Below, piece by piece: positions 1-6,554 of a stretch of DNA of 10,892 nt; the stretch's first letter is position 1, and each line of letters starts with the position of its first letter. The notes under the pieces were generated by a model. The model was given only the letters and a program-made list of their open reading frames with translations, searched no databases and was not told the DNA's origin. The stretch covers positions 1 to 10,892 of the forward strand of contig CAZSPL010000136.1 of NCBI GenBank assembly GCA_964608735.1. The letters are read 5' to 3'. Source of the stretch: CAZSPL01 sp964608735 (GTDB taxonomy: Bacteria; JAJVIF01; JAPKYR01; CAZSPL01). Made by a program: the position numbers and the translations under genes.

Positions 1-32
1 TTTCGAGATGAACTTGCGGCTTAGGAAAACCC

Positions 33-71
33 GGGTGCCGCCTGCAAGCGAGTCTTCGAAGCTTGCAGGTG
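33..71. repeat. Palindromic intergenic element, short copy
   Basis: CCTGCAAGC (41-49) and GCTTGCAGG (61-69) form a perfect 9 bp inverted repeat around an 11-base loop. The flanks, GGGTGCC on the left and GCTTGCAGGTG on the right, resemble the ends of the two longer elements at 1797-1864 and 7157-7223. I read it as a shorter or diverged member of the same family. Membership is inferred from a partial match. Confidence 0.4.
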
Positions 72-172
72 ATTATACGGCTGACAAAAACTCCGAAAAA
101 CATCCTTCCCACTTGTTTCAACTCGTTTTGGTGGTATATTCAATACGTAAACGCCATTTAATCCTATATATA

Positions 173-193
173 CGCCTCCCATAAGGATAGGCG
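173..193. repeat. Hairpin with loop CCCATAAGGA (first of two)
   Basis: CGCCT (173-177) pairs with AGGCG (189-193), enclosing CCCATAAGGAT. The same ten-base core CCCATAAGGA forms the whole loop of the hairpin at 251-274, where the stem sequence is different. A competing pairing of AAACGCC (149-155) with GGCGTTT (190-196) is also possible. Function unknown. Confidence 0.45.
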
Positions 194-212
194 TTTATTT
201 GGCGCTTTATCT

Positions 213-241
213 CTTGCCTTCTTTGGCAAGGGAGGCCAAAG
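213..241. repeat. Two overlapping, mutually exclusive hairpins
   Basis: CTTGCC (213-218) can pair with GGCAAG (225-230). Alternatively CTTTGGC (221-227) can pair with GCCAAAG (235-241) in a perfect 7 bp stem with a 7-base loop. The two structures share bases 221-230 and cannot coexist, an arrangement that can form a conformational switch. No neighbouring gene on the plus strand is positioned to use it, so a regulatory role is not established. Confidence 0.35.
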
Positions 242-250
242 AAAACAGAT

Positions 251-274
251 AGGCCGGCCCATAAGGACCGGCCT
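251..274 (-). terminator. Probable intrinsic terminator of the zinc-ribbon gene
   Basis: AGGCCGG (251-257) and CCGGCCT (268-274) form a perfect 7 bp GC-rich stem around a ten-base loop. Read on the minus strand, the stem is followed by a T-rich tract (ATCTGTTTTCTTT, about 250-238), as expected for a Rho-independent terminator. It lies 36 bases beyond the stop codon at 310. Confidence 0.6.
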
Positions 275-309
275 GCTGCCTATTCGGTGGCTTATGATCG
301 GAATATGTT

Positions 310-567
310 TCAGTTTAGCGGGGCCACCTCCTCATAAACCGGAAGCCTTGCCGCGCTGCGTTGTCGAGAGCCGGGGATAACGCAGTGCCGAAGGTTGTTT
401 GCGGATATCAGCTCGCAAACGGACGGAGCGGTTTTGGCATGGTCATTCGGCCATCCGCAGGATAAACACCTGTGCCCCGGGCCTGATTCGGCCATTCCCC
501 CGTCACAATGCGGGCAGCGGTCCGCGGACCATCCCGAATAAACCCAGACCATCTCCTGCTCTGCCAT
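310..567 (-). CDS. Small zinc-ribbon protein, function unknown
   Basis: This encodes 85 residues. Residues 18-37 hold two CxxC knuckles (CPHC at 18-21, CLSC at 34-37) separated by 12 residues, the usual spacing of a zinc ribbon that binds one structural Zn. The rest is not recognisable: a short hydrophobic/aromatic N-terminus (VWVYSGW) and a basic C-terminal half without motifs. No signal peptide or membrane segment is seen. I chose the ATG at 567 rather than one five codons upstream because GAGGAGGG ends five bases before it and would lie inside the longer reading. Such proteins often bind nucleic acid or protein, but nothing here shows which. It has its own terminator (251-274). fetB lies upstream on the same strand but is separated by a strong hairpin, so it is probably transcribed on its own. 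Confidence 0.65.
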   Translation of the reverse strand: MAEQEMVWVYSGWSADRCPHCDGGMAESGPGHRCLSCGWPNDHAKTAPSVCELISANNLRHCVIPGSRQRSAARLPVYEEVAPLN

Positions 568-572
568 TTCGA

Positions 573-580
573 CCCTCCTC
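573..580 (-). promoter_or_regulatory. Strong Shine-Dalgarno deciding the zinc-ribbon start
   Basis: On the minus strand GAGGAGGG lies five bases before the ATG at 567. It is close to a perfect anti-16S match and selects that start over the in-frame ATG at 582, which would place the SD inside the coding region. Confidence 0.7.
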
Positions 581-632
581 AAGGCGCTTCCTGTTCTTTA
601 TTGCTAAACTCCAAGAAGTCTGGTAAAGCAAA

Positions 633-658
633 GGCCGGTCATCTGACGATTCCCGGCC
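633..658. repeat. GGCCGG/CCGGCC hairpin upstream of the zinc-ribbon gene
   Basis: GGCCGG (633-638) pairs with CCGGCC (653-658) across a 14-base loop. The stem matches that of the terminator on the other side of the zinc-ribbon gene (251-274), so similar GC-rich hairpins bracket this small gene. The downstream tract is not clearly T-rich on either strand, so I do not call it a terminator. Confidence 0.35.
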
Positions 659-776
659 CTGGGTTTCATCTGATAAATTTTACTTCAACTTAATAACTTG
701 ATTTCTAACCTGTAACCGTACTTTCATTTTCGGCATCATGCGGTGGAAGTTTAGCCTGTTATTGCAGATAATAATT

Positions 777-814
777 AATCAGGGACAGGCCCTCTACGGG
801 GCCTGTCCCTGATT
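777..814 (-). terminator. 16 bp perfect hairpin, probable fetB terminator
   Basis: Bases 777-792 (AATCAGGGACAGGCCC) and 799-814 are perfectly complementary, leaving a six-base loop. On the minus strand the structure begins 19 bases past the fetB stop and is followed by an AT-rich run (AATTATTAT). The AATC/GATT ends make it near-symmetric, so it could also work on the plus strand. The GGGACAG/CTGTCCC core resembles the GGGACTGTCCC palindromes at 7235 and 7283. Confidence 0.7.
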
Positions 815-833
815 CGTTACATATGTAATACTA

Positions 834-1643
834 TTAAAGCGCCTCTCTCCGCAACTGGTGCGACGCCGTGAAGAAGCGGTTCAGCGAAAAATTCATTATC
901 ACAACTGATGCCAGTCCGTTCCCGCCGAGGATCATGAACATAATTACAATCTGATACCTCACCGCCATCACCGGGTTGATGCCGCTCAATATCTGCCCGG
1001 TCATCATCCCGGGAAGCTGCACCAGCCCAACGACCATCATCGAGTTGACTATCGGCATCAGCGCCGCCCGAAGCGAGTCCCTTATATGCCGCGACGCCGC
1101 CTGCCGTCGCGTCGCCCCCAGCGCCAGCCGCTGCTCGATCTCATCGGCGTTATCCTTCAGCGCGGTGGTGAACGTCCGAAGGCAAAGCGCCACCGCGGTA
1201 AGCGCGTTGCCGAATATCATCCCCGCGATGGGGATCAAGTACTGCGGGTCGTACCAAGGGTGGATTCGTATCACGAGATACTGCACCACCATCAATGTCA
1301 GCACGCCGCCGACGAAGAGCGACGCCGCAATCAACAAAAATGAACCGCGCCTTATTTTCTTGCGCTGCTGCGAGTAAATCGTCTGCGCCGCCACCGCGAG
1401 CATCGCGAGGAGATACGCGATCACGAGCGGCCATTTATTCAGGTGGAACACCCATCCGAGGATGTATCCTATGGCGATGAGCTGGATGACTGTGCGAAGC
1501 GCCGCGATGACTATCGAGCGATGTATCCCGAGGTTCTGCCACAGGCTCAGCCCGATGACCATGACAACAAGCCCGCCCGCTATCAACAGGTCAATCGCGC
1601 TGATGTCGATTACTTGGCTTATCTGCCCGGCGGTTGTTTCCAT
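834..1643 (-). CDS. fetB: FetB-type (UPF0014) ABC transporter permease, iron export
   Basis: This 269-residue multi-pass inner-membrane protein belongs to the FetB/UPF0014 family, whose E. coli member works with the ATPase FetA to export iron and relieve oxidative stress; a plant homologue is linked to aluminium tolerance. About seven hydrophobic segments are visible. The family signature is clear: ALGATRRQA about two-thirds along (the ATPase-coupling loop), then QLPGMMTGQILSGINP and RYQIVIMFMILGG. Length and both ends fit a complete protein. The partner ATPase gene fetA, normally adjacent, is not in the window; the upstream same-strand neighbour is a serine acetyltransferase. The ATG at 1643 has no good SD, and a TATAAT ends eight bases before it, suggesting a leaderless or nearly leaderless mRNA. 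Family assignment is confident; iron as substrate is inferred from the family. Confidence 0.9.
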   Translation of the reverse strand: METTAGQISQVIDISAIDLLIAGGLVVMVIGLSLWQNLGIHRSIVIAALRTVIQLIAIGYILGWVFHLNKWPLVIAYLLAMLAVAAQTIYSQQRKKIRRGSFLLIAASLFVGGVLTLMVVQYLVIRIHPWYDPQYLIPIAGMIFGNALTAVALCLRTFTTALKDNADEIEQRLALGATRRQAASRHIRDSLRAALMPIVNSMMVVGLVQLPGMMTGQILSGINPVMAVRYQIVIMFMILGGNGLASVVIMNFSLNRFFTASHQLRREAL

Positions 1644-1651
1644 CGGTGGGA

Positions 1652-1660
1652 ATTATAGCA
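1652..1660 (-). promoter_or_regulatory. Extended -10 promoter of fetB
   Basis: On the minus strand TGCTATAAT is an exact extended -10 (TGnTATAAT). No good -35 is seen at 16-18 bases, which is common for extended -10 promoters. Transcription would begin within one or two bases of the fetB ATG at 1643, leaving essentially no 5' leader. Confidence 0.6.
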
Positions 1661-1691
1661 GTAAAAAATCCCCCGGTGCCATGCGTACGCG

Positions 1692-1733
1692 AGCTTGTGG
1701 GTCGGAGTTCCGACGAAGACCCATCTTCAAGCT
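1692..1733. repeat. Long interrupted hairpin upstream of fetB
   Basis: AGCTTG (1692-1697) plus TGGGTC (1698-1703) pair with GACCCA (1718-1723) and CAAGCT (1728-1733), with a four-base bulge TCTT on one side. An alternative inner stem GTCGGA/TCCGAC (1701-1706 / 1709-1714) competes with part of this. The right flank, CAAGCTTGCCCATG, resembles the right end of the palindromic repeat family, so this may be another diverged copy. Confidence 0.4.
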
Positions 1734-1796
1734 TGCCCATGCCTGCATCCCTTTCCTTAAGCGCGATGCTCGTGCCTCGTATAAAACTCCGATTCC

Positions 1797-1864
1797 GGGT
1801 GGCACGGTCAAGCGTCTGCCAATCATCATCGTCCTGCCAACCTCACGAAGCTTGCCCGTGTCTT
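1797..1864. repeat. Palindromic intergenic repeat, copy 1
   Basis: The left end GGGTGGCACGGTCAAGCGTC and right end GAAGCTTGCCCGTGTCTT recur with few changes at 7157-7223. Within the copy, CACGGTCAAGC (1803-1813) pairs with GCTTGCCCGTG (1850-1860) with one mismatch, giving an 11 bp stem around a 36-base, less conserved loop. It lies just past the cysE stop. The conserved-ends, variable-middle pattern suits a small non-autonomous or REP-like element; no transposase is present here. Confidence 0.65.
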
Positions 1865-1874
1865 TACCCCCCTC

Positions 1875-2783
1875 TCACCGTTGCAATATCCTGCTGCTTG
1901 GCGCGCAGTCGTCCGTGACCCACACATTCCCACCTATCACCGTACCCTTCCCGATGGTTATCCTCCCCAGTATCGTCGCCCCCGCATAAATCGTCACATC
2001 ATCCTCGACTATCGGATGCCGCGCTATCCCCTTCACCGGCTTCCCCTCGTCATCCTTCGGGAAACTCTTCGCCCCGAGCGTCACTCCCTGGTATAAGCGC
2101 ACATTCCTCCCGATGATAGTCGTCTCGCCGATCACGATCCCCGTGCCGTGGTCCATGAAGAACCGCTCGCCGATTTGCGCGCCGGGATGTATATCGATCC
2201 CGGTCTCGCTGTGCGCTATCTCCGAAATCATCCGCGGTATCAACGGCACTTCCATCTTGTAAAGCTCGTGCGCGATGCGGTGGCTCGTCATCGCGCGTAT
2301 GCTCGGGTAGCAGAATATCGCCTCGTCGTGACTGCCGGCCGCCGGGTCACCCTCATACGCGGCGGCGACATCGGTGGCGAGCAGGTGGCGTATCCCGGGA
2401 AGCCGCTTCAGCAATTCATTCGTGATGTGCTTCGATTTCCCCTCGCACTCGACGCATTTATCCGTCGATGTCTCGTCGCAGAAGAAACAAAAACCGCGGC
2501 GTACCTGCTCCTGCATGATGCGGCATATGCGGTCGAGCGCCGCGCCGATGTAGAAATGCATGGTCTCGGTGTTGATTTCGGATGTCCCGAAATATCCCGG
2601 GAACATAACCGAGCGAAGCAACTCCACCGCTTCACCGAGTTCTTCGACCGATGGCATCCCCCGTCCGTGCTCGCGGCTGTGTATCACCGCTTCATATGAT
2701 TCGGGCTTGCAGAGGGCATCGACGGTATCGGTGATAATCCTCTCCCTGCTTTTGCAGGCGGCTTCTTCGTATTGGTTTTCCAT
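1875..2783 (-). CDS. cysE: Serine O-acetyltransferase (long EpsC/CysE type)
   Basis: The 302-residue cytosolic enzyme transfers acetyl from acetyl-CoA to L-serine, giving O-acetylserine, the acceptor for sulfide in cysteine synthesis. The C-terminal left-handed beta helix has clear hexapeptide repeats. Asp197 (GIDIHPGA) and His212 (MDHGTGIVIGET) match the Asp143/His158 pair of E. coli CysE with the same 15-residue spacing. LYQGVTLGA and GKGTVIGGNVW follow. The long alpha-helical N-terminal part (about 1-190) is typical of the larger forms. Residues 99-113 hold four cysteines, CxxC-x7-CxxC, which could bind a metal. The protein ends soon after the last coil (SSRILQR) without the C-terminal Ile tail that docks into cysteine synthase in enteric CysE. 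AAGGAT lies six bases before the ATG. It starts 34 bases after the PBP stop, so co-transcription is likely. Confidence 0.93.
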   Translation of the reverse strand: MENQYEEAACKSRERIITDTVDALCKPESYEAVIHSREHGRGMPSVEELGEAVELLRSVMFPGYFGTSEINTETMHFYIGAALDRICRIMQEQVRRGFCFFCDETSTDKCVECEGKSKHITNELLKRLPGIRHLLATDVAAAYEGDPAAGSHDEAIFCYPSIRAMTSHRIAHELYKMEVPLIPRMISEIAHSETGIDIHPGAQIGERFFMDHGTGIVIGETTIIGRNVRLYQGVTLGAKSFPKDDEGKPVKGIARHPIVEDDVTIYAGATILGRITIGKGTVIGGNVWVTDDCAPSSRILQR

Positions 2784-2817
2784 TTGCTATCCTTTCGCCG
2801 GTCCATGGAAGACGGCG

Positions 2818-4941
2818 TCAGAAGTAGACGGGCGGTTTTTCCCCTTCATCCCCTTCATCCCCTTCATCCCCTCCGGAATCATCCCCATGTGATGTCTCGA
2901 TCTCCCACGGGTGCCGGAACTCCCCCCCGGCTTCGATCCCTTCGACTTCCTCCCCGGCCTCCTGTATTCCGAGCATCGCTTCGAGTTCCGCGTTGGTCCG
3001 CTCCTTGTCGAGTGGCTTGACGCGTCCGGGATAAACCGCCGGCGGGAATTTCTCGGGCTCGATGCCGTTCAGCGCTTCCACCATGTAATCGTGCCATATG
3101 ACTGCTGGATATACGCCCCCGGTCACCCGCTTCATGAAATCGACCACCTTGTCGTTGCCGACCCATACAGCCGTGCAGAGGTTGGGCGTATAGCCGATGA
3201 ACCACGCATCCGAATATTCCGATGTCGTGCCGGTCTTCCCGGCGATGTCATAACCGCTGATGCGCGCGCGTGTACCAGTGCCGCCCGTGACGACCGATTG
3301 CAGCATCGAGTTGAGAAGGCGTATGTAGCTCGAGTCGACGACCTTATCGGAATCGGGCTTGCGCTCATAGATGACCCGACCCGTCGTGTCGGTGATACGA
3401 AGCACGCTGAACGCCTCGTTGTATTCGCCGTCGTTGGCGAATGTCGAGTATGCCGCGCACATCTCCTGCATCGTAACTTCCCCCGAACCGAGAGCCAACG
3501 ATAAATAAGGATATAGCGTGCTCTCGAAACCGAGCCTCCTCGCGAGCTGCACAACTTCACCCGGCCCGATGATGTCGATAACCTTGACGGCGCAGACATT
3601 CCGGCTACGCGCGAGCGCTTCGCGCGCGGTCATCACGCCGAGATACTCGTGGTCGTAATTGTTCGGCGTGTATGTGTCGAAGCCGGTGTTGAATGTGACT
3701 TTTTCATCGACGATAAGGCTCGACGGGCTGTAGCCTTTTTCGAGCGCCTTGAGGTATACGAACGGCTTGAACGAGCTTCCCGGCTGACGATGCGCCTGCC
3801 ATGCCCTGTTAAGCTCGCTCTTGTCGAAATCGACTCCCCCCACTATCGCGAGCACCGCGCCGGTCTTCGGGTCCATCGTCATCAACGCGCCCTGCGTGAC
3901 ATTCTGCCCCGCGAACTCGGCCACCTTCTCGGGGAGGATGCGTTCCGCCGCCGACTGCATGTTGACGTCTATCGTCGTGTATATATTCAGGCCGTTGTAT
4001 AAAAGCGCGCGTCCGCCCTGTATCTCCTTGACCTCGTTGATGACATAGGTGGTGAAGTATGGATGGTTCAGTCCCTTGTAACTCGTCGCCCGCGCGGGAA
4101 GCACTTCAATAGGCTCGACCCTCGCCGCCTCGTATTCCGAGGGGCTGATGAAACCCGATTCGAGCATCGACTTCAGCACCACTTCGCGCCTGCCCTCGGC
4201 GGCATCGGTATTGCCAGGGCTCGGCGCATATGCCGATGGCCGCTGTGGAAGTCCCGCGAGCATCGCGCATTCCGCAAGGTCAAGGTCGCTCACATGCTTG
4301 CCGAAATAACTCTGCGATGCCGCCTCCACACCGTTCGTGTTGCGCCCGAAGGACACCTCGTTCAAGTAAAATGTCAGTATCTCATCCTTGCTGAAACGCT
4401 GTTCAAGCTTCAGCGCCACAAGCATCTCGAGAATTTTCCGCCGCCACGTCTTCTCGCGTGAGAAATAGAGGTTTCGCGTGAGCTGCATGGTGATGGTGCT
4501 CGCGCCTTGTTCTATCGCCCCGCCCTGAAGGTTCGCGATAGCCGCCCTTGCGATGCCGCGCGGGCTTACGCCCTTGTGCTGGTAGTATGTCTTGTCCTCG
4601 ACAGCGACGATGGCGTTCTTCAAATCATCGGGAATCTGCTTGAAGCTCACGAGTATCCGGTTTTCTTCGCTGAATAAACTCCCGAGCAGCACCTTGCCGG
4701 TGGAGTCGTAGATGCGCGAAGTAACCGACGGGTTCGGCACGTTCAACTTCTCGATGAGCGGCATCTCGCGCAGGACTTCGGTGAAGAATCCCGCGATGAA
4801 GCTCGCGCCCACGAGCGTGAACCACATTAGAATGATGATTATGCCCTTCAGGAGCCATCCGACGATACCGAATATTTTTATTGTCGAGTTCCACATGGCA
4901 AGGTTTTCCGATATCAATCCCGCCCGGTATCGGAAGGTCAT
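2818..4941 (-). CDS. Bifunctional class A penicillin-binding protein (PBP1A family)
   Basis: This inner-membrane enzyme polymerises lipid II and cross-links the glycan strands. It has 707 residues from the ATG at 4941. A short cytoplasmic tail and one membrane anchor (about 21-53) come first. The GT51 domain (about 85-260) has the catalytic Glu115 in EDKTYYQHKG, then GASTITMQLTRNL and a RKILEM..ALKLE stretch. The transpeptidase domain has all three motifs: S389-S-F-K392, S446-R-N448 and K569-T-G571. GT and TP domains are close together, leaving little room for the OB-type insert of E. coli PBP1A. The last residues are acidic, with a GDE triplet repeat. The 4941 ATG overlaps the stop of the upstream gene as ATGA, implying translational coupling. 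An ATG at 4896 (MWNSTIKIF, 692 residues) is a real alternative, and neither has a good SD. The longer open frame upstream of 4941 overlaps the preceding gene and is not real. Confidence 0.93.
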   Translation of the reverse strand: MTFRYRAGLISENLAMWNSTIKIFGIVGWLLKGIIIILMWFTLVGASFIAGFFTEVLREMPLIEKLNVPNPSVTSRIYDSTGKVLLGSLFSEENRILVSFKQIPDDLKNAIVAVEDKTYYQHKGVSPRGIARAAIANLQGGAIEQGASTITMQLTRNLYFSREKTWRRKILEMLVALKLEQRFSKDEILTFYLNEVSFGRNTNGVEAASQSYFGKHVSDLDLAECAMLAGLPQRPSAYAPSPGNTDAAEGRREVVLKSMLESGFISPSEYEAARVEPIEVLPARATSYKGLNHPYFTTYVINEVKEIQGGRALLYNGLNIYTTIDVNMQSAAERILPEKVAEFAGQNVTQGALMTMDPKTGAVLAIVGGVDFDKSELNRAWQAHRQPGSSFKPFVYLKALEKGYSPSSLIVDEKVTFNTGFDTYTPNNYDHEYLGVMTAREALARSRNVCAVKVIDIIGPGEVVQLARRLGFESTLYPYLSLALGSGEVTMQEMCAAYSTFANDGEYNEAFSVLRITDTTGRVIYERKPDSDKVVDSSYIRLLNSMLQSVVTGGTGTRARISGYDIAGKTGTTSEYSDAWFIGYTPNLCTAVWVGNDKVVDFMKRVTGGVYPAVIWHDYMVEALNGIEPEKFPPAVYPGRVKPLDKERTNAELEAMLGIQEAGEEVEGIEAGGEFRHPWEIETSHGDDSGGDEGDEGDEGEKPPVYF
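2841..2867. repeat. Three tandem copies of a 9-base unit in the PBP 3' end
   Basis: CCCCTTCAT occurs three times head to tail, at 2841, 2850 and 2859, and is followed by a partial fourth unit (CCCC). On the coding strand it reads as repeated Gly-Asp-Glu in the acidic PBP tail. Being in multiples of three, copy number could vary without breaking the frame. The last copy plus CCCCTCC recurs at 7102-7117. Confidence 0.8.
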
Positions 4942-5747
4942 CCGGCGCGGGATATTTCTTTCATCCGAAGTCCGCTCTCCATTCTCAGCAGGAATGCGAT
5001 AAGCGCCACCATCGCTATGACATGAAACGGCCACATGAGCAAAGCCCAGATATTCGCCGCCGGGTCGGATGGATTTCGCCAGATGAAATCGGCGGGGCCG
5101 AACATCGGCACCATGCCCGCGGCCGCGGGGTTGACGGGCATATGTCCCGCGCCGCTTATGGCGATGGCGAGTCCGGCGAAAAGGCATGCACCGATGAAGA
5201 AACGCCAGCGCCGCCATCCCGCGGCGATGCGCATGGCAAGCGGGATGATTTCCGGCGCGTCCTGTTTCCATACCCGTTCACAGAGCAGCGTCGCCACCAG
5301 TGCCGCCGGGCCGGAAAGCCGCCAGGCTACGAAAAGCGAGAACGATACCACGCCGTTCAGCGGCAGAAAGTGCTCCGTTATCGCGCCGACGGTTGCGCCG
5401 AACGCCGATGCCGCCGCCGATTCCCCCATCGCGGCCGGAAGGCAAAGAAGGAAGAATATCGGCAGCTTGAACCGCTTGCCCGCCATTATCCACGCGCATG
5501 CGAGGCCAACGATTATCGCGATGATCCCCCCGGCGAAACCGGCTATCAACGCACGCGAAAGCGCCGGCCCGCCGTTCTCCACAAGGTCGCTCGACCGCGC
5601 CGGTGCGCCGTCGAACCCGGCTATCGTGTCGATGAATCCGATGAACGCCGGCAGGAAAAGGAGCGCGATAAGCACCACCGCGCCAACGACGGCTCCGCCC
5701 CATCCCCTGTAATAACCTCCGCGCGTGATTGTGCTTTCCGCGTTCAT
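4938..5747 (-). CDS. Multi-pass membrane protein, ABC-permease-like, function unknown
   Basis: The product has 269 residues and about six hydrophobic segments (near 18-40, 62-88, 94-118, 129-148, 180-198 and 240-262). Segment 2 opens with ALSRALIAGFAGGI, which resembles the first core helix of binding-protein-dependent ABC permeases. Residues about 158-178 (ERVWKQDAPEIIPLAMRIAA, then GWRRWRFF) loosely recall the cytoplasmic EAA loop that contacts the ATPase. The invariant EAA and Gly are not convincing, so this is a weak resemblance. No ATPase or binding protein is adjacent. I start at the ATG at 5747, which begins a plausible short cytoplasmic N-terminus; the longer open frame upstream crosses the promoter. 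Its stop overlaps the PBP start, so the two are made together, which hints at a link to the envelope. Not recognised with confidence. Confidence 0.75.
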   Translation of the reverse strand: MNAESTITRGGYYRGWGGAVVGAVVLIALLFLPAFIGFIDTIAGFDGAPARSSDLVENGGPALSRALIAGFAGGIIAIIVGLACAWIMAGKRFKLPIFFLLCLPAAMGESAAASAFGATVGAITEHFLPLNGVVSFSLFVAWRLSGPAALVATLLCERVWKQDAPEIIPLAMRIAAGWRRWRFFIGACLFAGLAIAISGAGHMPVNPAAAGMVPMFGPADFIWRNPSDPAANIWALLMWPFHVIAMVALIAFLLRMESGLRMKEISRAG

Positions 5748-5807
5748 CGACCTTCGACCATCCCCTCGGGGGGAATCCGCCTCCTGGCTGAATCTATAAC
5801 GGCATGA

Positions 5808-5816
5808 ATTATACCA
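5808..5816 (-). promoter_or_regulatory. Extended -10 promoter of the membrane protein/PBP/cysE operon
   Basis: On the minus strand TGGTATAAT is an exact extended -10 element. No consensus -35 stands at the usual distance. Transcription would start near 5801, giving a leader of about 54 bases that carries AGGAGG (5785-5780), a small GC hairpin (CCCC/GGGG) and a five-codon reading frame discussed in the findings. Confidence 0.55.
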
Positions 5817-5930
5817 GCAAATCGCGATGTTAGCCGAACCCGGATTGGCCGGTAAGATTAAGTTTAATGAATAAATCGTCAAGGGTCCCGGACAATACTA
5901 TTACGTGTACAACCGGTTTACGGGGGATTA

Positions 5931-6554
5931 ATGGCTTCAATACCTGATGATATGAGGGAACGTTTCCTCGAAACGCTCGATGTTGTTGCGGCACTGCTTG
6001 AACTCATCACAAAGAGAGAGCAGGAGCTTAACACGCTCTATGGAAGGGTCGAGGCGCTCGAAGGGGAGATCGAAAAACGCTCCAAGGAAGTCGCGATACT
6101 CAAGTGGAAGGACAAGGATCATACTCCGCCTCCCGACGGCGAAGAGGGCAAGGCGGATGATGACGGTTTCGGCGGGATCCTCATCGTCGACCCCGTGCTC
6201 CCCATGCGGCTTTCGATGAAAGAAATACTTCGAGGCTCCGGTTTCCCCATCTCCGGCGAAGCGTCGAATCTCAAGGATGCCCTGGCGCTTGTGCATGAGA
6301 AACATCCGCTCGTCGTTATCCTCTCCGCGAGGCTCACTGATTCCACCGGCATCGATGCCCTGAAGAAACTCCGCGAGCACTCGCCGAACCTGAAAGCCGT
6401 GATGATTACCGAAACGTCCGACATTAAGGAAGTTCTTACCGCGGTGAAGCTCGGGCATGTCGAGGTCCTCGCCAAGCCGCTAAACAGGCTGAGGCTCGTG
6501 GAAACCGTCCGCGGGTTGTTCAGCGATGAAATGGCAGGGGTAAGCAGTGAGTGA
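5931..6554 (+). CDS. Helical-linker plus degenerate receiver (pseudo-receiver) protein
   Basis: The product has 207 residues. Residues 8-58 are a charged helical segment with coiled-coil character (LLELITKREQELNTLYGRVE), followed by a Pro/Gly/Asp-rich linker (65-79) and a receiver domain (about 82-204) with no output domain. Receiver landmarks: Asp87 ends strand 1, Thr160 is at the strand-4 Thr/Ser position, and Lys182-Pro183 is the conserved Lys-Pro. The phospho-acceptor is missing: counting back eight from the Gly of the DG-like loop (Gly140) gives Ser132 (VVILSARLT). It therefore probably cannot be phosphorylated in the usual way and may act by protein contact. No kinase is nearby. The next gene is a paralog overlapping by eight bases, so the two are co-translated. 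A weak SD (GGGGGA) precedes the ATG. Confidence 0.85.
   Translation: MASIPDDMRERFLETLDVVAALLELITKREQELNTLYGRVEALEGEIEKRSKEVAILKWKDKDHTPPPDGEEGKADDDGFGGILIVDPVLPMRLSMKEILRGSGFPISGEASNLKDALALVHEKHPLVVILSARLTDSTGIDALKKLREHSPNLKAVMITETSDIKEVLTAVKLGHVEVLAKPLNRLRLVETVRGLFSDEMAGVSSE

Larger units (their letters stand above)
1..309. other. Gene-free left end with stacked inverted repeats
   Basis: No convincing coding frame is visible in this stretch. It contains one copy of a palindromic intergenic element (33-71), an AT-rich segment around 130-172, and four hairpins between 173 and 274, listed separately. Two of these share an identical ten-base loop. The rightmost one is the probable terminator of the zinc-ribbon gene that ends at 310. 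Whatever gene lies to the left is outside the window. Confidence 0.6.

Noticed and set aside
33..274. CRISPR array or known riboswitch at the left end
   Set aside because: Repeats are inverted, not regularly spaced direct repeats, and I could not match the conserved cores of riboswitch classes that I know.
4942..5271. N-terminal extension of the PBP frame up to 5271
   Set aside because: It overlaps the membrane-protein gene in another frame, is Arg/His/Gly-rich like a shadow translation, and places more than 100 non-homologous residues before the membrane anchor.
5035..5712. Long plus-strand open frames opposite the membrane-protein gene
   Set aside because: The translation has the composition of an antisense shadow. 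The minus-strand product has coherent membrane segments, a promoter and coupling to the PBP gene.
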